DNA of 64,000 nucleotides from DASUPK01 sp963744105 (GTDB taxonomy: Bacteria > Actinomycetota > Thermoleophilia > Solirubrobacterales > 70-9). The position numbers were made by a program, and so were the translations under genes. The notes under the pieces are model-generated. The model was not told the origin of the DNA and did not search any database. It worked only from the letters and a program-made list of their open reading frames with translations. Every line of letters starts with the position of its first letter. Position 1 is the first letter of the stretch. Of this stretch, positions 22,555-32,794 are shown in pieces. Location of the stretch: the NCBI GenBank assembly GCA_963744105.1, contig CAVUSJ010000005.1, positions 1-64,000 of the forward strand, written 5' to 3'.

Positions 22555-22929
22555 CTATCGGCGGTTGGTGTCGCGCGAAACGAGAGGCAGCCGCCGCTTT
22601 CGATGCAGGCGGGTGACTTCGTCGAGGACCACCCGGCGGGCGGCGAACTTCCGCTCGTAGCCCCGCACCCGCTTGATCGTGGTGACGTCGACTTCGTCGA
22701 GCGCCGCTACGACCTCCTCATCGCTGAGCGCGTCGTAGCCGGGAAGCGGCTCATCCTGGCGCAGCCAGCGCAGCTTGTCGAAAACCACCCTGCGATTCTC
22801 GTGGGCCCGCTCGTAGCTCTCGATCTCCGCAAGCTCGACCTGGGATCGACTGGAGAGCGATGCGACCACGTTCTTGGTCTTGAGGCCGTCGTAACCCGGA
22901 ACGGGCTGCTTGACGGTGGCGGTGCTCAC
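22555..22929 (-). CDS. Two-repeat PGYDxL protein
   Basis: A 124-residue protein formed by two copies of one helical module: VPGYDGLKTKNVVASLSSRS with LAEIESYERAHENRRVVFDK (about 8-60), and LPGYDALSDEEVVAALDEVD with IKRVRGYERKFAARRVVLDE (about 62-115). The conserved features are PGYD, VVAxL, YE and RRxV. Proteins with this module occur in many actinobacteria and are sometimes named lipid-droplet-associated; the biochemical role is not known to me. The GTG at 22929, after GGAGACGGCGAA, is the preferred start. It is divergent from the regulator at 23098. Confidence 0.75.
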   Translation of the reverse strand: MSTATVKQPVPGYDGLKTKNVVASLSSRSQVELAEIESYERAHENRRVVFDKLRWLRQDEPLPGYDALSDEEVVAALDEVDVTTIKRVRGYERKFAARRVVLDEVTRLHRKRRLPLVSRDTNRR

Positions 22930-23097
22930 TTCGCCGTCTCCGTTCCCGGCGATCCCACGGGAACGGATATCGGGCCCGGAATCGGCGAAGCCGCCGGGAT
23001 CGGCGATGCGGCCGGGATCGGCGACGCTGGAGGGATTGAGGTGAGGTTCCTGGCCATATGGACACAGTATCACGAATTCATGAAATACTTTTCCGGT

Positions 23098-23397
23098 ATG
23101 CAACCGAAGGACTTGCAGTCCGTTGCCCCCCACTGGGACTTCCTGACGAACCACGCGCACGTCCTGGTCTGCGTCGCCCGTGACCCGGGCATCCGGCTGC
23201 GCGATATAGCCGCCGCCGTCGGGATCACGGAGCGTGCGGCCCATCGCATCGTCTCCGAGCTGGTCGACGAGGGCTACGTGGTACGCGAACGGCAGGGTCG
23301 AAGGAACCGGTATCAGGTCAAGACCAAGCTGCCGCTCCCCCACCCCCTGGCGGAAGAACACGAAGTGGGCGATCTGCTCGACGTCCTGATCGGCTAG
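23098..23397 (+). CDS. Winged-helix transcriptional regulator
   Basis: A 99-residue single-domain regulator (WDFLTNHAHVLVCVARDPGI, RLRDIAAAVGITERAAHRIV, SELVDEGYVVRERQGRRNRY). The helix-turn-helix and wing are of the MarR/ArsR type; no ligand domain is present. An ATG at 23080 would add six residues. The divergent region 22930-23097 is locally AT-rich (TATCACGAATTCATGAAATA) and probably carries the promoters for it and for the PGYDxL protein. Its last bases overlap the convergent HxlR gene. Confidence 0.85.
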   Translation: MQPKDLQSVAPHWDFLTNHAHVLVCVARDPGIRLRDIAAAVGITERAAHRIVSELVDEGYVVRERQGRRNRYQVKTKLPLPHPLAEEHEVGDLLDVLIG

Positions 23398-23688
23398 GCC
23401 GGCTGCCGGAGCAGCCCCGAGACCGCCTGGGCCAGCCGCCTGCCGGTCGCCGTCAGCCGGTACTCGGCATGCGGCGGGCGGCCCGGGATCAGGCGCCGCT
23501 CGACGATCCCGGCCGCCTCGAGCTGGTCGAGCCGGTCGGAGAGCGTCGTCGGCGAGATGCCCGGCAATGACTGCCGGAATTCGTTGAAGCGCTGAGCGCC
23601 GCTGGAGCAGGCGTAGATGGTGCCCAGCGTCCAGCGGCGCTCCAGCAGGGCCGCCACGGAGCGGACCTCGGAGGGGACCGGCGCGCAG

Positions 23689-23708
<20 letters not shown>
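23394..23708 (-). CDS. HxlR-family regulator
   Basis: A 104-residue HxlR-type winged helix protein: CRSCAPVPSEVRSVAALLER, RWTLGTIYACSSGAQRFNEF, then LPGISPTTLSDRLDQLEAAG and the wing IVERRLIPGRPPHAEYRLT. HxlR proteins sense aldehydes, disulfides or quinones, often through an N-terminal Cys; two cysteines (residues 5 and 8) are present here. It overlaps the 3' end of lon by 20 bases on the same strand, so it is probably the second gene of a lon operon. Confidence 0.87.
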
Positions 23709-25980
<2,272 letters not shown>

Positions 25981-26038
25981 GGCACGGTCCAATTTCTGTA
26001 GTTAGTCCACCGCAGGATAGCGCCTTGCTTGAGGGTAC

Positions 26039-26494
26039 TCAGCGATCGGACGGCCGCGAGGCCGACCGCAGCTCTTCGAGCTCAGCCCGGAGCGCACGTA
26101 CCTCGGTGAGGATCTCCCGGTCGGCTCGCAGCTCGGCCTGTTCCAGCGGTCCCTCGTCTTCGCGCACGAGCAGCGAGGCCACGACCGCCGTGGTGAAGGC
26201 CAGCAGCATGAAGCCGGTGATCATCGTCACGGTCGCGATCAGGTGACCGATCAGGGTATGCGGCACCTGGCCGGACCAGCCGACCGTGGTCATGAGCGAG
26301 ATGGACCACCACACCCCGTCCCAGAAGGACTCCGTCGTGTCGGTCGAGAACGCGGCCATTCCCGCCGCCCCGGCGACGACGACGAACGCGGCAGCCGGGA
26401 GCAGGTACCGCAGCCAGGCCCGGCGCAGCCGTGATGGCGCTGCGCCCAGCAGCTCTCCTCGAACCGTGATCTCGGGCCGTTCGCTGACAGCCAT
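26039..26494 (-). CDS. Two-TM potassium-channel-like protein with altered filter
   Basis: A 151-residue membrane protein: helix 1 LRYLLPAAAFVVVAGAAGMA, pore loop FWDGVWWSISLMTTVGWSGQ, helix 2 LIGHLIATVTMITGFMLLAF, then a cytoplasmic coiled coil (LRADREILTEVRALRAELEE). It is an Ion_trans_2 type tetrameric channel. The selectivity filter reads TTVGWSG instead of the classic TVGYG; Trp for Tyr and Ser in place of the second Gly make strict K+ selectivity uncertain. Short channels of this type are common in actinobacteria. Confidence 0.82.
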   Translation of the reverse strand: MAVSERPEITVRGELLGAAPSRLRRAWLRYLLPAAAFVVVAGAAGMAAFSTDTTESFWDGVWWSISLMTTVGWSGQVPHTLIGHLIATVTMITGFMLLAFTTAVVASLLVREDEGPLEQAELRADREILTEVRALRAELEELRSASRPSDR

Positions 26495-26551
26495 GCCCGG
26501 ATCGTCCTCCTGCGCAGAGGGGACCGCATCCGTGCTTCCGCCCTGGGTGGA

Positions 26552-26944
26552 CTACGTAGTTCGCCGTGACGAGCGCCGGCCGTTCTTCGACTGCCAGAAG
26601 GCGATCTCGCCGCCCTCGGGCGTCGAGACCACGCTGCGCCAGCCGTCCGGGCCCTCTCGCGGCCCGAGCAGCACGTCGCCCCCGAGCTCGCGGGCCTGCT
26701 CCGTCGTCAGCCCGACGTCGGGAACGGCCACGTACGGCAGCCAGAGGGGGTGCTCCGCCTCCTCGCACTGGACCACCCCTCCTCCCACTCCGTTGCCCAT
26801 CCCGAGCGAGAGGTAGGAGCCGTTCCCGGCATGGATGCGCTCCGGGCGCCAGCCGAAGAGCTGCATGTAGAACGCGACTGCGGCGGGCTGGTCCCCGGTA
26901 TGGAGCTCCAGGTGGATCACGGGATTACCGTCGCGCGAGTTCAT
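26552..26944 (-). CDS. VOC-superfamily (glyoxalase-like) protein
   Basis: A 130-residue protein with two beta-alpha-beta-beta-beta modules: NPVIHLELHTGDQPAAVAFY, MQLFGWRPERIHAGNGSYLS and the second half LPYVAVPDVGLTTEQARELG, SVVSTPEGGEIAFWQSK. The His of the first strand and late Glu fit metal ligands, but the reaction is not predictable; VOC members include lyases, dioxygenases and antibiotic-binding proteins. The start MNSRDG at 26944 suits the family; 26983 is an alternative. It is divergent from an ECF sigma gene 90 bases away. Confidence 0.82.
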   Translation of the reverse strand: MNSRDGNPVIHLELHTGDQPAAVAFYMQLFGWRPERIHAGNGSYLSLGMGNGVGGGVVQCEEAEHPLWLPYVAVPDVGLTTEQARELGGDVLLGPREGPDGWRSVVSTPEGGEIAFWQSKNGRRSSRRTT

Positions 26945-27034
26945 TCCCTTGCCACAGAGACCGGTCGAGCGCTCGAAATTCATCGGTCGCCGATGAGTTC
27001 CGGTGCTCCGGCCGGTCTACTCTCCAGAGACGGG

Positions 27035-28144
27035 ATGAGCACGACGCCTACAGAGGTGGAGCAGCGTCAACTCCTCGAGACCGCCCGCAAAGGGAGCGAG
27101 GATGCCTACGCCCGGCTGGTCGAGCCGCACCGGTCGGAGCTGCAGGCCCACTGCTACCGGATGCTGGGCTCGGTCCAGGACGCCGAGGACGCGCTGCAGG
27201 AAGCGCTCGTCCGCGCCTGGAAGGGACTCGACAAGTTCGAGGGCCGCAGCTCCCTGCGCTCATGGCTCTACCGGATCGCGACGAACACCTCGCTCGACGC
27301 GATCGAAAAGCGGCCGAAGCGGATCCTGCCGATCGACTACGGCCCCCCGGCCGACCCGCACGGTGGCGTCGGCGAGCCGCTCGTCGAGTCGGTCTGGATC
27401 GAGCCCTTCCCGGACGAGACCCTCGGCATCGAGGACGGCTACGCCTCGCCCGACGCTCGCTACGAGCAGCGCGAGTCGGTCGAGCTCGCCTTCATCGCCG
27501 CGCTCCAGCTCCTGCCGGCCAACCAGCGCGCCGTGCTCATCCTCCGTGAGGTCCTGGGCTTCTCCGCCCAGGAGACCGCGGACACGCTGGACACGAGCGT
27601 CGCCTCGGTCAACAGCGCGCTACAGCGCGCCCGCGCGACGATCGAGAAGCGCCTGCCGGAGCAGAGCCAGCAGGAGACCCTCAAGGCCCTCGGCGACGAG
27701 AAGCTGCGCGAGATCGTCGAGCAGTACGCCGATGCGTGGGAGCGGAACGACGTCGACACGGTGGTCGACCTGCTCGCCGAGGACGCGGCCTTCACCATGC
27801 CGCCGATGTCGCGCTGGTTCCACGGACACGACGGGATCCGAGGGTTCCTGTCGATGTGGTCGATGCTGCCCGATTGGGGCTGGAAGTCGATCCCGACGAC
27901 CGCCAACGGCCAGCCCGCGCTCGCGTTCTACAGCTGGGACGAAGAGAAGCAGGCGCGCGTGCCCTTCGCGGTCAACGTACTGACCTTCGAGGGCGACAAG
28001 ATCAAGGAAATCGACGCGTTCATCCTGCGGGGCTCGCAGGACCCGGACCCCGAGGTCCAGGCGCGGACGCCGGAGCAGCCGGCGGACTACGAGAAGCTGG
28101 CCAAGGCCTACGACCGGTTCGGCCTGCCTGCTACTTTGGATTAG
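27035..28144 (+). CDS. ECF sigma factor with C-terminal SnoaL-like domain
   Basis: A 369-residue sigma-70 family protein of the SigG/SigJ-like group. Region 2 (RLVEPHRSELQAHCYRMLGS, VQDAEDALQEALVRAWKGLD), a linker rich in Pro/Asp, region 4 (LPANQRAVLILREVLGFSAQ, ETADTLDTSVASVNSALQRA) and a C-terminal SnoaL/NTF2-like domain from about residue 230 (IVEQYADAWERNDVDTVVDL, HGHDGIRGFLSMW). In this class the C-terminal domain takes the place of a separate anti-sigma factor and may sense a ligand. The ATG at 27035 follows GAGACGGG. The downstream MFS exporter and deazaflavin-type gene may be targets. Confidence 0.92.
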   Translation: MSTTPTEVEQRQLLETARKGSEDAYARLVEPHRSELQAHCYRMLGSVQDAEDALQEALVRAWKGLDKFEGRSSLRSWLYRIATNTSLDAIEKRPKRILPIDYGPPADPHGGVGEPLVESVWIEPFPDETLGIEDGYASPDARYEQRESVELAFIAALQLLPANQRAVLILREVLGFSAQETADTLDTSVASVNSALQRARATIEKRLPEQSQQETLKALGDEKLREIVEQYADAWERNDVDTVVDLLAEDAAFTMPPMSRWFHGHDGIRGFLSMWSMLPDWGWKSIPTTANGQPALAFYSWDEEKQARVPFAVNVLTFEGDKIKEIDAFILRGSQDPDPEVQARTPEQPADYEKLAKAYDRFGLPATLD

Positions 28145-28264
28145 CGAGCTGTCACTGCTCGGGCAGCGGCCTCGTCTCAGCTGCGAGACCGCTTTCGATC
28201 GCTTTTCTTGACTTCGAGCGCGGTCGAACTTGTAGAACAACCGATGAGTTTCCAGGGGTGGCCC

Positions 28265-28284
28265 GGTCGTAACGGGAAACGACC
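28265..28284 (+). promoter_or_regulatory. Short hairpin before the MFS exporter gene
   Basis: GGTCGT and ACGACC form a 6-bp stem with an eight-base loop, followed by CTTTTC, 22 bases before the ATG at 28306. It could be a weak terminator for the sigma gene or a leader element. TAGGAGG next to it is the exporter ribosome site. Confidence 0.35.
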
Positions 28285-28305
28285 CTTTTCGGTCTAGGAG
28301 GCCGC

Positions 28306-29823
28306 ATGACGCAGGCACAGGTGGGAACAGCACAGGACAATCCTCAATCGGCGGATCGCTCCCGCTGGATCGCTCTGTACGTGCTCTGCGCGGGCATGCT
28401 GATGATCGTTCTCGACGTCACCGTCGTGAACGTCGCGCTGCCCTCGATCAAGGACGACCTGGGCTTCAGCCAGTCGAGCCTCGCCTGGGTCGTGAACGGC
28501 TACCTGATCACCTTCGGCGGCCTGCTGTTGCTCGCCGGTCGCCTCGGCGACCTGCTCGGCCGCCGCAGGATCTTCCTGATCGGTCTCGCCGTCTTCGTTG
28601 CGGCGTCGATCCTCTGCGGGGCGTCGCAGAGCGAGGGGATGCTGATCGGCGCCCGCCTGCTGCAGGGCATCGGCGGCGCGATGACCTCGGCCGTCATCCT
28701 CGGGATGATCGTGACGATGTTCCCGGAGCAGAGGGAGCAGGCGAAGGCGATCGGCGTCTACGCGTTCGTCGCCTCCGCCGGTGGCGCGGTCGGCCTGCTG
28801 CTCGGCGGAGTGATCACGCAGATCATCAGCTGGCACTGGATCTTCTTCATCAACGCTCCGATCGGCGTGGTCACCGCAGTGGCGACTATCCGCCTGCTCG
28901 AGGACGACGAGGGCCTCGGCTTCGGCCAAGGCGCGGACCTGCTGGGCGCGTTCCTGATCACCACGTCGCTGATGCTCGGCGTGTACACGATCGTGAAGCC
29001 GGCGGCCGAGCAGGGCTGGGGCGCCACCGAGACGCTGCTGCTGGGCGCGGGCTCGCTGGTCCTGCTGGCGCTGTTCATCGCCCGCGAGGCCACGGCCGGC
29101 ACGCCGTTGATCCCCCTGCGGATCTTCCGCTCGCGGAACGTCAGCGGGGCGAACATCGTCCAGGTGCTGACCGTGGCGGGGATGTTCGGCATGTTCTTCA
29201 TGGGTTCCCTCTACCTGCAGCTCGTGCAGGGCTACGACGCGCTTCAGATCGGCCTGGCCTTCCTCCCGGTGACGATCATCATGGGGACGCTGACGGGCCG
29301 CTACTCGGAGCCACTGATCATGCGGTTCGGCGCCCGCCGGCTGCTCTTCCCGGGGCTCGGCCTGGTCGCCCTGGGCCTCGTCTACTTCACGCGGGCTCCG
29401 GTCAACGCGAGCTACGTGACCGACGTGCTGCCGGTTCTGGTTCTGCTCGGGACGGGCATCGGGATCTGCTTCCCGGCGCTGATGACGATCGCGATGTCGG
29501 GCGCCACCCGCAGCGATGCGGGGCTCGCCTCCGGGCTGGTCAACACCTCGGCCCAGGTCGGCGGCGCGCTCGGGCTCGCGGTGCTCGCGACCCTCGCGAC
29601 CTCGCGCTCCAACGACCTCGAGGCGACGGGCCACTCAACGGCCTCGGCGCTGACCAGCGGCTACCACCTCGCGTTCTGGGTGGCGGCGGGCCTGGTCGTG
29701 GCGGCCATCGCGGTAGCCGCGACGGTGATCGAGCCGGAGGCCAAGGCCGCCGAGCAGTTCGGCGAGGAGATGCCCGAGGAGATGCCGCAACCCGACGACG
29801 CGGCGTACTCCGAGGCCGCCTAG
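28306..29823 (+). CDS. MFS drug exporter, DHA2 (EmrB/QacA) type
   Basis: A 505-residue protein with about 14 membrane helices. The DHA2 signature motifs are present: MLMIVLDVTVVNVALPSIKD in helix 1, the motif A loop GRLGDLLGRRRIFLIGLAVF, motif B RLLQGIGGAMTSAV and motif C GVYAFVASAGGAVGLLLGGV. It should expel hydrophobic or cationic drugs by proton antiport. The acidic C-terminal tail (EEMPEEMPQPDD) is cytoplasmic. A deazaflavin-type protein gene starts directly after the stop, so the two probably form an operon. Confidence 0.94.
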   Translation: MTQAQVGTAQDNPQSADRSRWIALYVLCAGMLMIVLDVTVVNVALPSIKDDLGFSQSSLAWVVNGYLITFGGLLLLAGRLGDLLGRRRIFLIGLAVFVAASILCGASQSEGMLIGARLLQGIGGAMTSAVILGMIVTMFPEQREQAKAIGVYAFVASAGGAVGLLLGGVITQIISWHWIFFINAPIGVVTAVATIRLLEDDEGLGFGQGADLLGAFLITTSLMLGVYTIVKPAAEQGWGATETLLLGAGSLVLLALFIAREATAGTPLIPLRIFRSRNVSGANIVQVLTVAGMFGMFFMGSLYLQLVQGYDALQIGLAFLPVTIIMGTLTGRYSEPLIMRFGARRLLFPGLGLVALGLVYFTRAPVNASYVTDVLPVLVLLGTGIGICFPALMTIAMSGATRSDAGLASGLVNTSAQVGGALGLAVLATLATSRSNDLEATGHSTASALTSGYHLAFWVAAGLVVAAIAVAATVIEPEAKAAEQFGEEMPEEMPQPDDAAYSEAA

Positions 29824-30186
29824 TTGGACGAGACCGTCCAGCGGGCCCTCGAGAACGACCGCACGGTCGACATCACCACCACGGGTCGCACCAGCGGCGA
29901 TCCGAGACGGATCGAGATCTGGCGCTACCGCTACGACGGCCGGACGTTCCTGAGCGGTTCTCCGGGGACCCGTGACTGGTACGCGAACCTGCTGGCCGAG
30001 CCGAAGTTCACGTTCCACCTGAAGGGCAGCGCGCAGGCCGATCTGCCGGCGGTCGCCCGGCCGATCACCGACGAGGCCGAGCGCCGCGAGGTGATCGCCG
30101 GGATCCTGGAGGACCTCGGCCGCGGCTCGGGCAACCTCGAGGAGTGGGTGGCGCGCAGCCCGCTCGCCGAGGTGGAGTTCCGCTAG
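29824..30186 (+). CDS. Deazaflavin-dependent (DDN-like) nitroreductase family protein
   Basis: A 120-residue split-barrel protein of the F420-binding DUF385/DDN group: VDITTTGRTSGDPRRIEIWR, GRTFLSGSPGTRDWYANLLA, EPKFTFHLKGSAQADLPAVA. These enzymes use reduced coenzyme F420 for hydride transfer, or bind related cofactors. The TTG start at 29824 immediately follows the exporter stop, so translation is likely coupled. A joint role in detoxification with the exporter is inferred. Confidence 0.82.
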   Translation: MDETVQRALENDRTVDITTTGRTSGDPRRIEIWRYRYDGRTFLSGSPGTRDWYANLLAEPKFTFHLKGSAQADLPAVARPITDEAERREVIAGILEDLGRGSGNLEEWVARSPLAEVEFR

Positions 30187-30401
30187 TCGTTCGCCGGGGC
30201 GAGCCCCGGATCCAGCCGCCTGGCCCCCGCGCGCGCTGTGAGAAGCGGCTTCAAGTCTGCGACCACCCGGTTGGGTATTAGGGAGGGTCGACACATTGGG
30301 CGCGCGTTGCATCAGTACTTCGCCCTCAGCTTTTGCCGGGATCTGCCGCAGGCGTGGTACCCGCCAGGCAGCCTGAAAACGCCTTCGTTACCGTCCCCGC
30401 G

Positions 30402-30629
30402 GTGATCGCGCGGCTCGAGGCGGGAAGACGGCGGCTGCTGGCGCTTGCCCTGACGGCGGGGGCGCTTGGCGCTGTGGTCCTGTCGGGCTGCGGAGAGAAG
30501 TCGGAGCCCCCCATTCACCCGCCGACCACCGTGGCCACGACGACCACGCCGCCCGCGACGACGACGGCGCCGACCCCGACGCGTACGACCCCCACGCCCA
30601 CGGCTCCGGTCCCGAAGACGACGCCCTAG
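30402..30629 (+). CDS. Small Thr/Pro-rich lipoprotein
   Basis: A 75-residue product from the GTG at 30402, with RRRLLALALTAGALGAVVLS and lipobox LSGC at about residue 27. The mature part is a disordered tail made of T, P and A (TTTPPATTTAPTPTRTTPTP), as in surface-anchored spacer lipoproteins. No domain follows the tail. A longer start at 30333 is possible but adds a non-signal-like N terminus. It converges on the kinase gene, whose stop is next to its own. Confidence 0.5.
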   Translation: MIARLEAGRRRLLALALTAGALGAVVLSGCGEKSEPPIHPPTTVATTTTPPATTTAPTPTRTTPTPTAPVPKTTP

Positions 30630-31700
30630 TCAGCGCGACTGGGCGCGGAAGAAGTCAGCGAGCTGCCGCGCCTGCTCCGCGGGGTCTGTCGAGGTGGGAA
30701 CGGAGGCGGCGCGGGACGGGCGCTGACTGCTGCCCCCGGCCTTGGTGGGCGTTCCCGATCCGTCCGAGCCGGTGGCGATCAGGACGCCGGCCGCGACGAT
30801 TGCGAGCACCGCCGCAATCGCCGCGATGCGCGCCGCCGTGGTGCGGTGGCGCCGGGCGATCTCGGCTGGAGCGGGCCAGCTGCTCGTCGCCGGCCCTGTC
30901 GCGGGCAGCGGCTGTGTCGGCCGAGCCTGTGAGCGGACCCGGCGGACGGCCCCCGCCTCGCCCTCCCCGTCGACGGTTGCGAGCGCCTCGCCGAGCGAGC
31001 GAGCGTCGGTGAACCGGTCGGACGGATCCTCGCGGAGGCAGCGCTCGACGATCTCCCGCAGCTCCGGCGGCCTCGACTGGGGCAGGAGCTCGTCAGCGAC
31101 GACCCCGCAGGCGTACACGTCGGCGGCCGGGGTGATCCTCCCGTCGGCGAGCTGCTCGGGCGCCATGTAGCGCTCGGTCCCGATCACCTTGCCCGCCTGG
31201 GTCAGCCGGGTGTTCTCCTCAGCGGCCCGGGCGATTCCGAAGTCGGTGATCTTGAGGCAGCCGTCCGAGGTGCGCAGCAGCAGGTTCTGGGGCTTGATGT
31301 CGCGGTGGACGAGCTTCTTGGCGTGGGCGTGGCCGAGTCCATCGCAGAGCTGGCTGAGCAGACGGAGCGCCTCGCCGCGGGGGATCGGTCGCCGCCGCCC
31401 GTTGAGCCGGTCGCCCACCGTTCCGCCGTCCACCTGCTCCATGACGATGAACGGACGCCCGTCGTCCTCGCCGACGTCGAACACCTGGACGATGTTGGGA
31501 TGGTCGAGCTTGGCGGCCAGGCGGGCCTCGCGTGAGAAGCGCCGGCGCACCTCGTCGTCACCCGCGAGGTTGTCCGCGAGCAGCTTGATCGCCACGTCGC
31601 GGTCGAGCTTCAGGTCGCGGGCGCTGTACACCGTCGCCATGCCGCCGTGTCCCAGGCGGTCCGTGAGCTCGTAGCGCTCACCGCTCAGGTAGCGGTTCAC
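30630..31700 (-). CDS. Ser/Thr protein kinase with one membrane segment
   Basis: A 356-residue PknB-like kinase. Visible: glycine loop LGHGGMATVY, Lys in VAIKLL, HRDIKPQNLL catalytic loop, DFG in LKITDFGIAR, and YMAPEQL; ADVYACGVVADELLPQ follows. The stretch between that helix and ELREIVERCLREDPSDRF is about 25-30 residues shorter than usual, lacking the LLTGRPPF segment. A juxtamembrane linker and one helix (AAIAAVLAIVAAGVLIATGS, near 300) lead to a small outside tail without PASTA repeats. The GTG start overlaps the stop of the upstream lipoprotein (GTGA), suggesting the lipoprotein and kinase act together. Confidence 0.9.
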   Translation of the reverse strand: MNRYLSGERYELTDRLGHGGMATVYSARDLKLDRDVAIKLLADNLAGDDEVRRRFSREARLAAKLDHPNIVQVFDVGEDDGRPFIVMEQVDGGTVGDRLNGRRRPIPRGEALRLLSQLCDGLGHAHAKKLVHRDIKPQNLLLRTSDGCLKITDFGIARAAEENTRLTQAGKVIGTERYMAPEQLADGRITPAADVYACGVVADELLPQSRPPELREIVERCLREDPSDRFTDARSLGEALATVDGEGEAGAVRRVRSQARPTQPLPATGPATSSWPAPAEIARRHRTTAARIAAIAAVLAIVAAGVLIATGSDGSGTPTKAGGSSQRPSRAASVPTSTDPAEQARQLADFFRAQSR

Positions 31701-32176
31701 TCCGGCTCTCCTTTCAGCTTGGCGTGCCCGGGCGGGCCGATGCCGCCGTGCTTCGCGTGGCCCGGCGGAACGAATTGCTGATCGCCGGGATGGTCACCCG
31801 CGTGCTGGTCCGGCTTCGAGGGCTTCTTCTTCTCGGGCTGGGGCGGCGGTGGTGGAGGTGGGCAGTTGACCTCGTCGACCAGCCTCCCCGTCACCGCATC
31901 GACCGCCGGGCGCATCGAGGCCGGCATGTCCGCCGCCTCGACCGCCGACCGGAGATCGTCGGCCGCGTGCGCAGCGTCGCAGGTCTCACCCGCGTCGAGG
32001 TCCGACGCGACCCGGTCGCTGAGCTTCGCCAGCTGACCTGCGGTTTCGGCGGAGATGGATGGAGGCTTCGCCACGGTGGCAGCACCGCCGCCGGAGCCGC
32101 ACGCCCCGAGGCCGAGCGCCGCCAAGGCGAGCGAAATCGCCAGCCCCGCGGCTCTCGGATTCCCCATCGACATCAC
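31697..32176 (-). CDS. Lipoprotein co-encoded with the kinase
   Basis: A 159-residue lipoprotein: signal peptide GLAISLALAALGLGAC with lipidated Cys near 26, then a helical domain (ETAGQLAKLSDRVASDLDAG, CDAAHAADDLRSAVEAADMP) with two further cysteines (ETCDAA and EVNCPPP) that may form a disulfide. The tail is Pro/Lys/His rich (PGDQQFVPPGHAKHGG, PPGHAKLKG). The stop overlaps the kinase GTG, so it might be a sensor or substrate for it. No family name known. Confidence 0.72.
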   Translation of the reverse strand: MMSMGNPRAAGLAISLALAALGLGACGSGGGAATVAKPPSISAETAGQLAKLSDRVASDLDAGETCDAAHAADDLRSAVEAADMPASMRPAVDAVTGRLVDEVNCPPPPPPPQPEKKKPSKPDQHAGDHPGDQQFVPPGHAKHGGIGPPGHAKLKGEPE

Positions 32177-32369
32177 GCGTGACCCTCTGGTTCCCCATTA
32201 CCCTCGCCTCGGGGCTGGAAACCGCGACAGCTGGCCACCGGAAGCCGGGGATACCGGGGGAATTCAGGATCGGTCCTGGAGCGCTCGCAGAGCGAGAAGA
32301 CCGAGCCGCGTGTGTTGCGAATGAGACGCTGATGGCGGCAGCGGTCGCAGAGGCCGGCGTCGGGACCGC

Positions 32370-32756
32370 TCACCGCTCGTCGGCGGCTTCCCCTGCCCGT
32401 TCGGCGGCCTCCTCCGCCTCCTCGACGGCCGCCTCGGCCTCGATCGCTGCAGTCTGTGCCTGCTCGACCGCCTGCTGCGCGCCGAAGATCGCCCGCTTCA
32501 GGCCCTCGGCGAAGTACTCGCCCCCGCGCTGAGCGCGCTCCAGCGGCTCGGTGAGCTTGACGACCCGGCCGAGCAGCTCGTTCATTCGCTCCGCCTGCTG
32601 CAGCGCCTGGTCGGCCTGCCGGCGCATCACCTCGAGCTGCTCGCGCGAGACCTCCATCAGGTCGTTGGCCTCACGGATGCTTCGCTCCATGCTGCGCGGC
32701 AGCTCGATCGCCGCGCGCGCCATCGAGATCGGCCAGGTGATCAGTTCCCGCAGCAC
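32370..32756 (-). CDS. Alanine-rich coiled-coil protein
   Basis: A 128-residue protein, nearly all helix: an amphipathic start (LRELITWPISMARAAIELPR), a coiled coil with MEVSREQLEVMRRQADQALQ and a Glu/Ala end (AAIEAEAAVEEAEEAAERAG). It recalls phasin-like or membrane-associated actinobacterial coiled coils, but no family is certain. GTG start at 32756, divergent from the ABC exporter pair with a 38-base gap. Confidence 0.65.
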   Translation of the reverse strand: MLRELITWPISMARAAIELPRSMERSIREANDLMEVSREQLEVMRRQADQALQQAERMNELLGRVVKLTEPLERAQRGGEYFAEGLKRAIFGAQQAVEQAQTAAIEAEAAVEEAEEAAERAGEAADER

Positions 32757-32794
32757 CCCAGGGAGACTAATACTTCACTTTGTATAGTCGGTAT
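32757..32794 (+). promoter_or_regulatory. Divergent promoter before the ABC exporter
   Basis: The only AT-rich stretch here, ACTTCACTTTGTATAGTCGG, ends three bases before the ATG at 32795. TATAGT could be a -10 element for a leaderless or nearly leaderless transcript; no Shine-Dalgarno sequence precedes the ATG. Confidence 0.4.
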
